Shown: positions 35,416 to 43,660 of the stretch, piece after piece
Position numbering within the stretch: position 1 is the first letter of the stretch
Layout: every line of letters begins with the position of its first letter
Assembly: GCF_025950095.1 (NCBI RefSeq)
Contig: NZ_JAPDDR010000002.1
Coordinates: forward strand, 124,001-188,000
Reading direction: 5' to 3'
DNA length: 64,000 nt
From: Luteolibacter rhizosphaerae
GTDB taxonomy: Bacteria; Verrucomicrobiota; Verrucomicrobiia; Verrucomicrobiales; Akkermansiaceae
Position numbers and translations under genes: made by a program
The notes under the pieces: model-generated
What the model was told of the DNA's origin: nothing
The model's input: only the letters and a program-made list of their open reading frames with translations
Databases searched by the model: none

Positions 35416-36354
35416 ATGTCGAAAATCTTCATCACCGGCCACCGTGGAATGGTGGGATCCGCCCTGGTCCGCGAAGCGGAGCGCCGCGGCGGAAACGAAA
35501 TCATCGTCGCGGGCCGTGATCGTCTCGATCTCCTCGATCAACGCGCCGTCTTCGACTTCCTGGAAGCGGAGAAGCCGGATGTTGTGATCGTGGCCGCGGC
35601 CAAGGTTGGCGGCATCCACGCGAATGCCACCTATCCGGCCGACTTCATCTACGAGAATCTTAGTATCGCCTCGAATCTCGTGGAAGGCAGCCGCCGCGCC
35701 GGCGTGCCGCGCGTGCTCTTCCTCGGCTCCTCCTGCATCTACCCGAAACTGGCACCGCAGCCGATGCCGGAAGACTGCCTGCTGACCAGCCCCCTTGAGG
35801 TCACGAACGAAGCCTACGCCATCGCGAAGATTGCCGGCCTGAAACTGTGCCAGCACTACCGGGCGCAGCACGGGCTGATGTATCACTCGGCCATGCCGAC
35901 GAATCTCTACGGTCCCGGCGACAACTACCACCCGGAGAATTCCCACGTCATCCCTGCCCTGATCCGCCGCTTCCATGAGGCGAAGGTCTCCGGCAAGCCG
36001 GACGTGACCATTTGGGGCACGGGCACTCCGCGCCGCGAGTTCCTTCATGTCGATGACCTCGCCGCGGCATGCTTCCACCTGCTCGATCTTGAGAGCCCGC
36101 CGGACTGGGTGAATGTCGGTGTGGGTGACGACGTCACCATCCTCGAACTCGCCACCCTGATCGCGAAGACGGTCGGCTACCAAGGCGGGATCCTCACCGA
36201 CCCGACCAAGCCTGACGGCACGCCTCGCAAGCTGATGGACGTGTCCCGCATCAAGGGCACCGGCTGGAGCCCCGTCATCGGCTTCGAAGAAGGCCTCGCG
36301 GCCGCCTATCAAGACTTCCTCTCGAAACTCGAATCAGGAGAAGCACGACTCTAA
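35416..36354 (+). CDS. fcl: GDP-L-fucose synthase
   Basis: 312 residues. The NADP-binding N-terminus [13 protein letters not shown], Ser in [19 protein letters not shown], and the catalytic Tyr-Lys in [15 protein letters not shown] (YxxxK) are diagnostic of Fcl/WcaG epimerase-reductase. The segment [21 protein letters not shown] is a family hallmark. It converts GDP-4-keto-6-deoxymannose to GDP-L-fucose, the second step of the pathway, and pairs with Gmd encoded directly after it. Length is normal. Its presence makes fucose a likely component of the polymer. Confidence 0.95.
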   Translation: MSKIFITGHRGMVGSALVREAERRGGNEIIVAGRDRLDLLDQRAVFDFLEAEKPDVVIVAAAKVGGIHANATYPADFIYENLSIASNLVEGSRRAGVPRVLFLGSSCIYPKLAPQPMPEDCLLTSPLEVTNEAYAIAKIAGLKLCQHYRAQHGLMYHSAMPTNLYGPGDNYHPENSHVIPALIRRFHEAKVSGKPDVTIWGTGTPRREFLHVDDLAAACFHLLDLESPPDWVNVGVGDDVTILELATLIAKTVGYQGGILTDPTKPDGTPRKLMDVSRIKGTGWSPVIGFEEGLAAAYQDFLSKLESGEARL

Positions 36355-36375
36355 CAAAAACAGAAATTCTCTCCC

Positions 36376-37491
36376 ATGAAGCGCGCACTTATTACCGGTA
36401 TCACGGGCCAGGATGGGTCCTATCTTGCGGAGTTCCTGCTTGAGAAAGGTTATGAAGTCCACGGCATCAAGCGCCGTGCTTCGCTCTTCAACACCCAGCG
36501 TGTGGATCACATCTATGAGGACCCGCACGTGGAGAATTCCCGTTTCCGCCTGCATTACGGCGATCTCACGGATACCTCGAACCTGACCCGCATCCTGAGC
36601 GAGGTGCAGCCGGACGAGGTTTATAACCTCGGCGCCCAATCGCATGTGGCGGTCTCCTTTGAGGCCCCGGAATACACCGCGGATGTCGATGCCATCGGCA
36701 CCCTGCGCCTGCTGGAGGCCATCCGTTTCCTCGGCCTGGAGAAGAAGACGCGTTTCTACCAAGCCTCCACCTCCGAGCTCTACGGCTTGGTGCAGGAGAT
36801 CCCGCAGACCGAGAAGACTCCCTTCCACCCGCGCTCTCCTTATGCGGTGGCGAAGATGTATGCCTACTGGATCACGGTGAACTACCGCGAGGCCTACGGC
36901 ATGTATGCCTGCAATGGTATCCTCTTCAATCACGAGTCCCCGCGCCGCGGTGAGACCTTCGTGACCCGCAAGATCACCCGCGGCATCGCGAACATCGCGC
37001 AGGGTCTGGAAAAATGTCTCTTCCTCGGGAACATGGACGCGCTGCGTGACTGGGGTCATGCCAAGGACTACGTCCGCATGCAGTGGATGATGCTCCAGCA
37101 GAACACCCCGGACGACTTCGTCATCGCCACCGGCAAGCAGATCTCCGTGCGCGAGTTCGTCCGCATGTCCGCACAGGAAGCCGGTATCGTGCTCGAGTTC
37201 AGCGGCAGCGGCGTGGATGAGGTGGCCACCGTGGTGTCCGCGGATCCCGCCACCGCTCCCGCGGTCAAGCCCGGCGATGTCATCGTGAAGGTGGATCCCC
37301 GCTACTTCCGTCCCGCGGAAGTGGAAACCCTCCTCGGCAATCCCGCCAAGGCGAAGGAGAAGCTCGGTTGGGTGCCGGAGATCACCGTCGAGGAGATGTG
37401 CTCCGAGATGGTGGCCTCCGATCTCGATACCGCCCGTCAGCATGCCCTGCTCGCGGCTCACGGCCACAAAGTCTCCGTTTCCAAGGAATAG
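36376..37491 (+). CDS. gmd: GDP-mannose 4,6-dehydratase
   Basis: 371 residues. [20 protein letters not shown] at the N-terminus binds NADP; catalytic residues appear as [10 protein letters not shown] and [15 protein letters not shown] (YxxxK), and [16 protein letters not shown] is a Gmd signature. The C-terminus carries the usual [20 protein letters not shown]. It makes GDP-4-keto-6-deoxymannose for Fcl. The order fcl-gmd is the reverse of the common gmd-fcl order. The gene ends 36 bp before a toxin-antitoxin pair that has its own promoter-like sequence. Confidence 0.96.
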   Translation: MKRALITGITGQDGSYLAEFLLEKGYEVHGIKRRASLFNTQRVDHIYEDPHVENSRFRLHYGDLTDTSNLTRILSEVQPDEVYNLGAQSHVAVSFEAPEYTADVDAIGTLRLLEAIRFLGLEKKTRFYQASTSELYGLVQEIPQTEKTPFHPRSPYAVAKMYAYWITVNYREAYGMYACNGILFNHESPRRGETFVTRKITRGIANIAQGLEKCLFLGNMDALRDWGHAKDYVRMQWMMLQQNTPDDFVIATGKQISVREFVRMSAQEAGIVLEFSGSGVDEVATVVSADPATAPAVKPGDVIVKVDPRYFRPAEVETLLGNPAKAKEKLGWVPEITVEEMCSEMVASDLDTARQHALLAAHGHKVSVSKE

Positions 37492-37521
37492 TTGGACAAC
37501 TAATCTGTACGGGATTAATCT
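37492..37521 (+). promoter_or_regulatory. Promoter-like sequence of yefM-yoeB
   Basis: TTGGAC (37492-37497), 18-bp spacer, TAATCT (37516-37521), placing transcription start near the antitoxin ATG at 37528, so the message may be leaderless. A short inverted repeat TAATC/GATTA lies inside it and could bind the antitoxin. Confidence 0.45.
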
Positions 37522-37527
37522 TTGGGT

Positions 37528-37803
37528 ATGGGATCGATCTCCTATTCCGAAGCACGCGAGAGATTAGCCAGTGTGTGGGACGAAGCCGTCTCTACCCGCG
37601 AGCCCGTGGTGATCGATCGCCGGGGGCACGAGTCGGTTGTCTTGGTGCCGGTAGGGGAGTGGGAGGGTCTGCAGGAGACCGCTCACCTCCTTCGCTCTCC
37701 CGCGAACGCGCGACGCTTGTTAGCCGCCCTTCAGCGGCTTGAGGGCGGGGAAGGGCAAAACCTCTCCACCGACGAGTTGGCGGGGCGGGTTGGACTGCCA
37801 TGA
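37528..37803 (+). CDS. yefM: YefM/Phd-type antitoxin
   Basis: 91 residues from ATG 37528. SYSEARERLASVWDEAV and EPVVIDRRGHESVVLVPVGEWEGL is the Phd/YefM DNA-binding fold: N-terminal dimer domain, then the toxin-neutralising tail with HLLRSPANARRLL. It should repress its own promoter and bind the YoeB toxin, which follows with a 4-bp overlap (ATGA). The pair sits inside the precursor operon, after gmd and before the wecG-like gene. A TTG 6 bp upstream is a poor alternative start. Confidence 0.92.
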   Translation: MGSISYSEARERLASVWDEAVSTREPVVIDRRGHESVVLVPVGEWEGLQETAHLLRSPANARRLLAALQRLEGGEGQNLSTDELAGRVGLP

Positions 37804-38069
37804 GTCCAATCGATCGCCTTCTCATCTTTGATCGGGACTTTCTGGACGACCTGCCGCACTGGGTCTCGACCGATCGGAAGGTCGCATTGCGGATTCTAGA
37901 ACTGATCGAGGCGATCCGCAGCGATCCCTTCGGCGGGATAGGAAAGCCTGAGCCCTTGCGTCACTTGGGTTCTGGCGTCTGGTCACGACGGATCACCCAA
38001 GAGCACCGCTTGGTCTACAAGGTGAAAGATGACCGTGTGCTTTTCGCCCAAGCACGCTATCACTACTGA
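37800..38069 (+). CDS. yoeB: YoeB-type mRNA interferase toxin
   Basis: 89 residues. The RelE/YoeB fold is evident in DFLDDLPHWVSTDRKVALRI, GKPEPLRHLGSGVWSRRIT and the C-terminal HRLVYKVKDDRVLFAQARYHY, with catalytic Glu/Arg/His and the terminal Tyr typical of YoeB. It cleaves ribosome-bound mRNA and is neutralised by YefM encoded upstream. Family length is about 84, so it appears intact. Present in a polysaccharide operon, it may act as a stabiliser of the locus. Confidence 0.93.
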   Translation: MSPIDRLLIFDRDFLDDLPHWVSTDRKVALRILELIEAIRSDPFGGIGKPEPLRHLGSGVWSRRITQEHRLVYKVKDDRVLFAQARYHY

Positions 38070-38077
38070 TCTAACTT

Positions 38078-38839
38078 TTGCGAATCCAACACGTTATCGG
38101 GCTCCCGCTCGCCTGCACGGATTACGCCGGAGCAGTGGCGTGGGTTTTGGAGAAAGCGGCGGCTGGGGAGGTCGTTGCGGTGGAAGCCGCGAATACCCAC
38201 GTGGCCGCACTCGCCCGTTCGGATGCCGCCTTCGGTGAATCGATGCGTCAGTTCGACCTGATCGTGCCGGACGGCATGCCGCTGGTCTGGTCCCTCAATG
38301 CGGCTTTGCCAGAGGGGGAGAAGCTCAAGGACCGGGTCTACGGCCCGACCCTGATGCTGGAGACCCTGAAGGCCACAGCGGGTCGCTCCGGATTCCGCCA
38401 CTTCCTCCTCGGTGGTAAGGAGTCCACGCTGGAGAAGCTGGAGCGGAACTTCGCCGAGCGCTTCCCTGGCGTTGCGATCGCGGGGACCTATTCGCCGCCC
38501 TTCGGCGAGTGGTCGGCGGAGGAGTTCGATAAGATCTGCGGCCTGATCCGGGATTCCGGGGCCAATCTGGTCTGGGTCGGCCTCGGCTGCCCCAAGCAGG
38601 AACATTGGATCGCCCGCCATAAGGACCGTCTCCCCCCCGGTGTCTACTTCGGCATCGGCGCGGCCTTCGCCTTCCACGCGGGAGAGGTGTCCCAAGCCCC
38701 GGCCATCCTGCAGAGCTTCGGTCTGGAATGGGCCTATCGCATCGCCGCGGAACCCCGCCGCCTCTTCCGTCGCTACTTTGCCTACAACTCGCTTTTCATC
38801 TGGTACAGCCTGCTTGACCGGATGAAGGACCGGTCTTGA
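38078..38839 (+). CDS. WecG/TagA/CpsF family glycosyltransferase (GT26)
   Basis: 253 residues from TTG 38078. The GT26 pattern is clear: VVAVEAANTHVAALARSD, IVPDGMPLVWSL (catalytic Asp), RVYGPTLM, and VWVGLGCPKQEHWIARHK. The C-terminal helices EWAYRIAAEPRRLFRRYF suggest membrane association, as in TagA. Family members add ManNAcA or other N-acetyl amino-uronic sugars to undecaprenyl-linked acceptors, in line with the dehydrogenase and aminotransferase encoded upstream. It ends 4 bp into the beginning of the region before cysC. Confidence 0.93.
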   Translation: MRIQHVIGLPLACTDYAGAVAWVLEKAAAGEVVAVEAANTHVAALARSDAAFGESMRQFDLIVPDGMPLVWSLNAALPEGEKLKDRVYGPTLMLETLKATAGRSGFRHFLLGGKESTLEKLERNFAERFPGVAIAGTYSPPFGEWSAEEFDKICGLIRDSGANLVWVGLGCPKQEHWIARHKDRLPPGVYFGIGAAFAFHAGEVSQAPAILQSFGLEWAYRIAAEPRRLFRRYFAYNSLFIWYSLLDRMKDRS

Positions 38840-38877
38840 TTCTGGTCGCCCGCCCGCCGATTCCCTGCTACTTTCCC

Positions 38878-39474
38878 ATGACCATGTCCAACATTCACCC
38901 GCACGCCACGCTGCCTCGCCACGACAAGGAAACCCTGCTCGGTCAGCAGGGCGTGGTGCTTTGGTTCTGCGGGCTTTCCGGCTCGGGTAAATCGACCATC
39001 GCCGGTGCCGTGGAGCGTGTTCTGCACCAGCAAGGCCGCCTCACCATCCGCTTGGATGGGGACAACCTGCGCACCGGGCTGAATGGAAATCTGGGCTTTA
39101 GCGATGACGATCGCTTGGAGAACATCCGGCGCACCGCGGAGATGGCGAAGATTCTGGCTCAGAATGGCGTGATCGTCCTCTGCTCCCTGATCACGCCGCG
39201 CGGCATGCATCGTGATCTGGCCCGCGGCATTCTCGGCGAGGACTTCGTGGAGATTTACGTGAAGGCCAGCTTCGCCGCCTGCGAGGCCCGCGATGTGAAG
39301 GGGCTATACGCCAAGGCAGCGAAAGGGGAGGTGGCCCACTTCACGGGCCGAGACAGCAGCTTTGAAGAGCCGCAGAACGCGGATCTGACGCTCGATACCG
39401 AGCGCCTCAGCGTGGAAGACGCCGTTTCTGAAGTTACAGGATTTTTAGCCGAGCGGACTGCTGTGGTCGTCTGA
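38878..39474 (+). CDS. cysC: Adenylyl-sulfate kinase
   Basis: 198 residues from ATG 38878 (MTMSNIHPHATLPR). P-loop LWFCGLSGSGKSTIA near residue 30, IRLDGDNLRTGLNGNLGFS (APS-binding DGDN motif), and VEIYVKASFAACEARDVKGLYAKA are standard for CysC. It phosphorylates APS to PAPS. A free-standing kinase here, with cysD and cysN close by, gives a full sulfate activation set in the polysaccharide operon, so the product could feed sulfation of the polymer. No sulfotransferase is seen. It may equally serve cysteine synthesis. Confidence 0.95.
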   Translation: MTMSNIHPHATLPRHDKETLLGQQGVVLWFCGLSGSGKSTIAGAVERVLHQQGRLTIRLDGDNLRTGLNGNLGFSDDDRLENIRRTAEMAKILAQNGVIVLCSLITPRGMHRDLARGILGEDFVEIYVKASFAACEARDVKGLYAKAAKGEVAHFTGRDSSFEEPQNADLTLDTERLSVEDAVSEVTGFLAERTAVVV

Positions 39475-39485
39475 GTCGTCTGGTC

Positions 39486-40010
39486 ATGCGAGCTCCCCTC
39501 GATTCTGCTAAGATTGAATCCTTCATGCGTTCGCTCGGGAAGCGGACGTGGGGTGCTGGAACGATTTATCTGACAGGCGGTGCGACTGCCCTGCTGCACG
39601 GCTGGCGACCCTCCACGATCGATATCGACCTTAAAGCGGATCCCGAGCCTTCGGGATGGTTCGAGGCTTTGGCTTTCTTGAAAGACGACCTATCGGTGAA
39701 TGTTGAATTGGCATCGCCGGATCAGTTCATTCCCGCGTTGCCGGGATGGCGCGAGCGATCTCCTTTTATCGTCAGGCACGGCAGTCTGGATTTTCATCAT
39801 TACGATCTCTACAGTCAGGCCCTCGCAAAACTGGAGCGTGGGCACACCAGAGATGTTGTGGATGTGACGGCAATGCGTGAATCCGGCTTGATCAATTCCG
39901 ACAGGTTGCTGGACCTTTTTCTTCGGATTGAGCCGGATTTGATACGCTATCCCTCACTGGACCCCCGGTCGTTCCGGGCCTCGGTAACCCGCTTTGTTGA
40001 AGCGTCATGA
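39486..40010 (+). CDS. DUF6036-like nucleotidyltransferase
   Basis: 174 residues. IYLTGGATALLHGWRPSTIDIDLKAD has the G-G-x-A-x-x-L-H-G and D-x-D pattern of minimal nucleotidyltransferases, followed by NVELASPDQFIPALPG and DLYSQALAKLERGHTRDVVD, as in the DUF6036/AbiEii-like group. These often form two-gene toxin-antitoxin-like modules. It overlaps the next gene by 4 bp (ATGA). Both sit between cysC and cysD. The nearest related function in the window is the AbiEii-type protein of the island, but the two differ in length and sequence. Confidence 0.8.
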   Translation: MRAPLDSAKIESFMRSLGKRTWGAGTIYLTGGATALLHGWRPSTIDIDLKADPEPSGWFEALAFLKDDLSVNVELASPDQFIPALPGWRERSPFIVRHGSLDFHHYDLYSQALAKLERGHTRDVVDVTAMRESGLINSDRLLDLFLRIEPDLIRYPSLDPRSFRASVTRFVEAS

Positions 40011-40312
40011 GCTCTGGAGATCCCACGCTTCTCTCGGGGCTTCCCGGCAGTGATCGGATCCAGCAGGGCCTGTTGGATCACGCCGCAGGTCGCAAAGGGG
40101 TCAACGCGTGTTTGGTAAGGATTGCCGCCCCGCGTCTGGCACGGGCCGGTATGATCTCACCTCCCACGGGGAAGGACATTACCGCTGAGCTCGAGTTGTA
40201 CCAAATGCTTCAAGATGAACCCGGCGACGCATACTCGCGCTACAATTCGATTCTTCGCGAACTCGTTAGTTTTGAGCGCGCCTTGGATCACCGGATGTCA
40301 CGTTCCAGCTAA
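40007..40312 (+). CDS. Small hypothetical protein paired with the nucleotidyltransferase
   Basis: 101 residues, predicted helical, coupled by ATGA to the nucleotidyltransferase gene. It contains LVRIAAPRLARAGM and YQMLQDEPGDAYSRYNSILREL; no catalytic motif of a HEPN (R-x4-6-H) or other toxin family is evident. Two-gene neighbourhoods of this type usually hold a nucleotidyltransferase and its partner, one being the toxin and one the antitoxin. Which does what cannot be decided from sequence. Nothing in it suggests a link to sulfate activation. Confidence 0.65.
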   Translation: MSSGDPTLLSGLPGSDRIQQGLLDHAAGRKGVNACLVRIAAPRLARAGMISPPTGKDITAELELYQMLQDEPGDAYSRYNSILRELVSFERALDHRMSRSS

Positions 40313-40323
40313 TCATTACTAAG

Positions 40324-40339
40324 TTACTTAAATAAGTAA
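40324..40339. promoter_or_regulatory. AT-rich inverted repeat before cysD
   Basis: TTACTTA-N2-TAAGTAA, perfect 7-bp arms, in the only distinctly AT-rich patch of the region, 93 bp before the cysD start. It looks like an operator for a dimeric regulator. The gene pair upstream ends 12 bp before it, so cysD-cysN may have their own promoter. Confidence 0.5.
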
Positions 40340-40431
40340 TTATTGCTTGCCACCGGCAGCGGGCGGCGGCTTTCCTCCCGCCCTCCGCCACGAGGCGGGC
40401 TCCCTGTTCCCACCGACCCAAGATCCATCCC

Positions 40432-41337
40432 GTGCCGAACTATCAGCTCTCTCATCTCGATCAGATCGAAGCCGAAGCGATCTTCATCCTCCGTGAAACG
40501 GCCGCCCAGTTCCAGAACCCGGGCCTCCTCTTCTCCGGCGGCAAGGACTCGATCGTGATGGCTTGGATCGCCCGCAAGGCCTTCCACCCGGCCCGCATGC
40601 CTTTCCCTCTCCTCCACATCGACACGGGGCACAATTTCCCGGAAACGATCACCTACCGCGACGAGTTCGCCGAGAAGTTGGGTGCCCGCCTGATCGTCGG
40701 TTCGGTGCAGAAGTCGATCGATGAAGGCCGCGTGGTCGAAGAAAAGGGCCCGAACGCCTCCCGCAACCGAGCGCAAACGACCACCCTGCTCGACACCATT
40801 GCCGAGTACCAGTTCGACGCCCTCCTCGGTGGCGGTCGTCGCGACGAGGAGAAGGCCCGCGCCAAGGAGCGCTTCTTCTCCCACCGCGATGACTTCGGCC
40901 AGTGGGACCCGAAGAATCAGCGCCCCGAGCTCTGGAACGTCTTCAACGGCCGCAAGCATTCCGGCGAACACTTCCGCGTCTTCCCGCTGTCGAACTTCAC
41001 CGAGATGGACATCTGGATGTACATGCAGCGCGAGGGCATCGTCCTGCCGAGCCTCTATTACGCCCACACCCGCGACGTCGTGGTCCGCAACAACACGATC
41101 CTCGCCGTCTCCGAGTTCGTGCAACCCCGCGAGGGCGAGGTGGTGGAAAGCAAGACCATCCGCTTCCGCACGATGGGTGACGCCACGATTACCGGTGCCG
41201 TGGAATCCACTGCGGACACAATGGACAAGATCATCGAGGAAGTCGCCGCCGCCCGCCAGACCGAGCGTGGCAACCGCGCCGACGACAAGCGCTCCGAAAC
41301 CGCCATGGAAGACCGCAAGAAGGAAGGATACTTCTAA
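40432..41337 (+). CDS. cysD: Sulfate adenylyltransferase subunit 2
   Basis: 301 residues from GTG 40432. The PP-loop SGGKDSIVMAWIARKAF lies near residue 36, HIDTGHNFPETI near 63, and LLGGGRRDEEKARAKERFFS near 128, all characteristic of CysD. It adenylates sulfate with ATP and works with CysN, encoded next. The C-terminus is basic and disordered (DDKRSETAMEDRKKEGYF). It follows an inserted nucleotidyltransferase pair that separates it from cysC; in most genomes cysD, cysN and cysC are contiguous. Confidence 0.97.
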   Translation: MPNYQLSHLDQIEAEAIFILRETAAQFQNPGLLFSGGKDSIVMAWIARKAFHPARMPFPLLHIDTGHNFPETITYRDEFAEKLGARLIVGSVQKSIDEGRVVEEKGPNASRNRAQTTTLLDTIAEYQFDALLGGGRRDEEKARAKERFFSHRDDFGQWDPKNQRPELWNVFNGRKHSGEHFRVFPLSNFTEMDIWMYMQREGIVLPSLYYAHTRDVVVRNNTILAVSEFVQPREGEVVESKTIRFRTMGDATITGAVESTADTMDKIIEEVAAARQTERGNRADDKRSETAMEDRKKEGYF

Positions 41338-41350
41338 ATCGCTGCGCTCC

Positions 41351-41423
41351 AGATGGCAGATGGAAGATCGCACATCGTCGATTCTCCCGCCATCTACCAT
41401 CCACCATCTTCTATCTCCCATCT
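41351..41423 (+). repeat. Long imperfect inverted repeat between cysD and cysN
   Basis: Arms of 18 nt (41351-41368 and 41406-41423) complement each other at 16 of 18 positions around a 37-bp loop rich in CATC units. It ends 11 bp before cysN. It could adjust relative expression of the subunits or be a processed-mRNA stem. Confidence 0.45.
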
Positions 41424-41434
41424 TCTGCCTTTCC

Positions 41435-42679
41435 ATGGATCTTCTTCGTTTCACCACCGCCGGCTCCGTCGATGACGGCAAGTCCACCCTGATCGGCCGC
41501 CTTCTTTACGATTCCAAGTCCATCTTCGAGGACCAGCTCGAAGCCATTGAGGAAACCTCGAAGCGCCGTGGCGATGGTCACGTGGACCTCGCGCTCCTCA
41601 CCGACGGTCTGAAGGCCGAGCGCGAACAGGGTATCACCATCGACGTGGCCTACCGCTACTTTGCCACGCCGAAGCGCAAGTTCATCATCGCGGACACTCC
41701 GGGTCACATCCAGTACACCCGTAACATGGTGACCGGTGCCTCGACCGCGAACCTCGCGATTATCCTGGTGGATGCCCGCAAGGGCGTGATCGAACAGACC
41801 AAGCGCCACAGCTTCATCGCCAACCTCCTCCGCATCCAGCACGTGGTGGTGGCGGTGAACAAGATGGACCTCGTGGACTACTCTGAGGAGGTCTACAACC
41901 AGATCATCAAGGACTATCAGGAGTTCGCTTCGCGCCTCGACAACATCGTCGACATCACGCCGATCCCGATCTCCGCGCTGAACGGTGACAACGTGGTGGA
42001 TAAGTCCGGGAACATGCCTTGGTTCCAAGGTCCCTCGCTCCTCTATCATCTGGAACACGTCTATGTCGGCGGTGAGGAGAACCACGTGGATGCTCGCTTC
42101 CCGGTGCAGTGGGTGATCCGCCCGCAGAGCGACGAGTGGCACGACTTCCGTGGCTACGCCGGCCGCGTGGCGGGCGGTGTCTTCAAGCCGGGCGATGAGA
42201 TCTCCGTGCTTCCTTCCGGCTTCACCAGTCGCATCAAATCCATCCACACCGCGGATGGTAACCTCGACGAGGCTTTCGCCCCGCAGAGCGTCACGCTCAC
42301 GCTGACCGACGAGATCGACATCTCGCGCGGCGACATGATCGTGAAGAAGAACAACCCGCCCCAGAGCTCCCAGGATATCGAGGCGATGATCTGTTGGTTC
42401 TCTAACAAACCGATGGCCTCCCGCGCCAAACTGATCCTCCGCCACACCTCCCGCGAGATGCAGGCGATCGTCAGCGAGGTGAAGTACCTCGTGGACATCA
42501 ATACTCTCCACAAGGTCGAGGGGGCTGGCACCTTTGCGATGAACGACATTGGCCGCATCACCCTGCGCACCGCGCAGCCGGTGATCCACGATTCGTATCG
42601 CCGCAACCGCCAGACCGGCTCCTTCATCCTGGTCGACCCTGGCTCGAACGAGACCGTGGCGGCAGGCATGATCATCTGA
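41435..42679 (+). CDS. cysN: Sulfate adenylyltransferase subunit 1 (GTPase)
   Basis: 414 residues from ATG 41435 (MDLLRFTTAGSVDDGKSTLI). GTPase motifs: G1 GSVDDGKST, switch EREQGITIDVAYRYF, G3 DTPGH, and G4 NKMD. The two following beta-barrel domains match EF-Tu-like CysN (WVIRPQSDEWHDFRGYAG, then TSREMQAIVSEVKY). It couples GTP hydrolysis to APS formation by CysD. No CysC domain is fused at its C-terminus, in agreement with the separate cysC in the operon. A longer frame upstream lies antisense-like over cysD and is not used. Confidence 0.97.
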   Translation: MDLLRFTTAGSVDDGKSTLIGRLLYDSKSIFEDQLEAIEETSKRRGDGHVDLALLTDGLKAEREQGITIDVAYRYFATPKRKFIIADTPGHIQYTRNMVTGASTANLAIILVDARKGVIEQTKRHSFIANLLRIQHVVVAVNKMDLVDYSEEVYNQIIKDYQEFASRLDNIVDITPIPISALNGDNVVDKSGNMPWFQGPSLLYHLEHVYVGGEENHVDARFPVQWVIRPQSDEWHDFRGYAGRVAGGVFKPGDEISVLPSGFTSRIKSIHTADGNLDEAFAPQSVTLTLTDEIDISRGDMIVKKNNPPQSSQDIEAMICWFSNKPMASRAKLILRHTSREMQAIVSEVKYLVDINTLHKVEGAGTFAMNDIGRITLRTAQPVIHDSYRRNRQTGSFILVDPGSNETVAAGMII

Positions 42680-42721
42680 GTTTCCCGGCCCGACCCGCCG
42701 CACCTGCGGCCCCCTGAAGTC

Positions 42722-43486
42722 ATGTCCCTCTCGCGCCAGATGCAAAGCTGGATCAAGGGCTTGGCCTATCATTGCGGCTTCAGCCTGCGGCGGCTCCGTG
42801 CCGCCAAGGCGAATACCTCCGGCGGCGGCGACTACACCGGCAGGGTCCGCCCCCTGCTCCACAAGGTCGACCCCTACGAAAACTTCGATTGGCAGACATT
42901 TCCTGACAATTCCTCTGGCTGGGGCTCCGATTCACCCGCTTTCGCTGAACTGGTTACGGAGATCAGACCGGCCCGCATCATCGAAGTCGGCACTTGGAAA
43001 GGCGGCTCCGCCCTCACTCTCGCCTCCCAACTCGAGAAACTGGGCCTCGATACCGAGATCATCTGCGTCGATACATGGCTCGGAGCCCTCGAAATGTGGA
43101 CCGACCAAGCAGACGAGGAGCGCTTCGGCTCCCTCGGCCTGAGGCACGGCTACCCGACCCTCTACTACCAGTTTCTCGCCAACGTCTGCCGCTCCGGCCG
43201 ACAGTCCCGCATCACCCCCTTCCCGATCCCCTCCGTCACCGCTGCCCAGTGGTTTTCCCTGCACGACGTTCGTGCCGACCTGATCTACATCGACGGCAGC
43301 CACGAGGAAGAGGACGTCTACCAGGACCTCGTCTCCTACTGGGATCTCGTCCGTCCCGGCGGCGTACTTTTTGGCGATGACTGGTCCTGGGACGGCGTCC
43401 GCCTGGCCGTTGAGCGCTTTGCTCGTGAAAGCGGTTTCCCCATCACCCACCGTCACGACAAATGGGAGCTGAGGCGCCCTGTTTGA
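42722..43486 (+). CDS. Class I SAM-dependent methyltransferase
   Basis: 254 residues. Motif I is IIEVGTWKGGSALTLASQL near residue 80, followed by EIICVDTWLGALEMW and the acidic DLIYIDGSHEEEDVYQDL, WDLVRPGGVLFGDDW. This resembles the Methyltransf_24/cephalosporin-hydroxylase-like family that often modifies sugars or antibiotics. The N-terminal 70 residues are specific to this protein. Position at the end of the first operon suggests O-methylation of a sugar residue. Substrate unknown. Confidence 0.85.
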   Translation: MSLSRQMQSWIKGLAYHCGFSLRRLRAAKANTSGGGDYTGRVRPLLHKVDPYENFDWQTFPDNSSGWGSDSPAFAELVTEIRPARIIEVGTWKGGSALTLASQLEKLGLDTEIICVDTWLGALEMWTDQADEERFGSLGLRHGYPTLYYQFLANVCRSGRQSRITPFPIPSVTAAQWFSLHDVRADLIYIDGSHEEEDVYQDLVSYWDLVRPGGVLFGDDWSWDGVRLAVERFARESGFPITHRHDKWELRRPV

Positions 43487-43539
43487 TCTGGGGCCGGGGT
43501 TGTTGTTTGCGCTCAGATGATTATGGCGGTTCTCCCGAG

Positions 43540-43559
43540 TGTTCATTTTTAATTGAACA
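43540..43559. promoter_or_regulatory. Operator 3, before the polymerase operon
   Basis: TGTTCATT-N4-ATTGAACA, the same consensus as operator 2. TTGAAC (43553-43558) and TATGAA (43575-43580) are 16 bp apart and could be the promoter. It lies 102 bp before ops-like element 2. Confidence 0.7.
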
Positions 43560-43660
43560 TTCAAGCCGACGGCGTATGAAGATTCGGCAACCGAGGATGC
43601 TTCCTTCCGAATCATCGTTAGCGGTCTTGGACTCGCCCCCGTCACCTGTATCGAACGGTT

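Noticed and set aside
34217-36354. WbpB/WbpD genes of the diamino-uronic sugar pathway
   Set aside because: Only the dehydrogenase and aminotransferase are present here; fcl and gmd follow directly, so the full Wbp pathway cannot be claimed.
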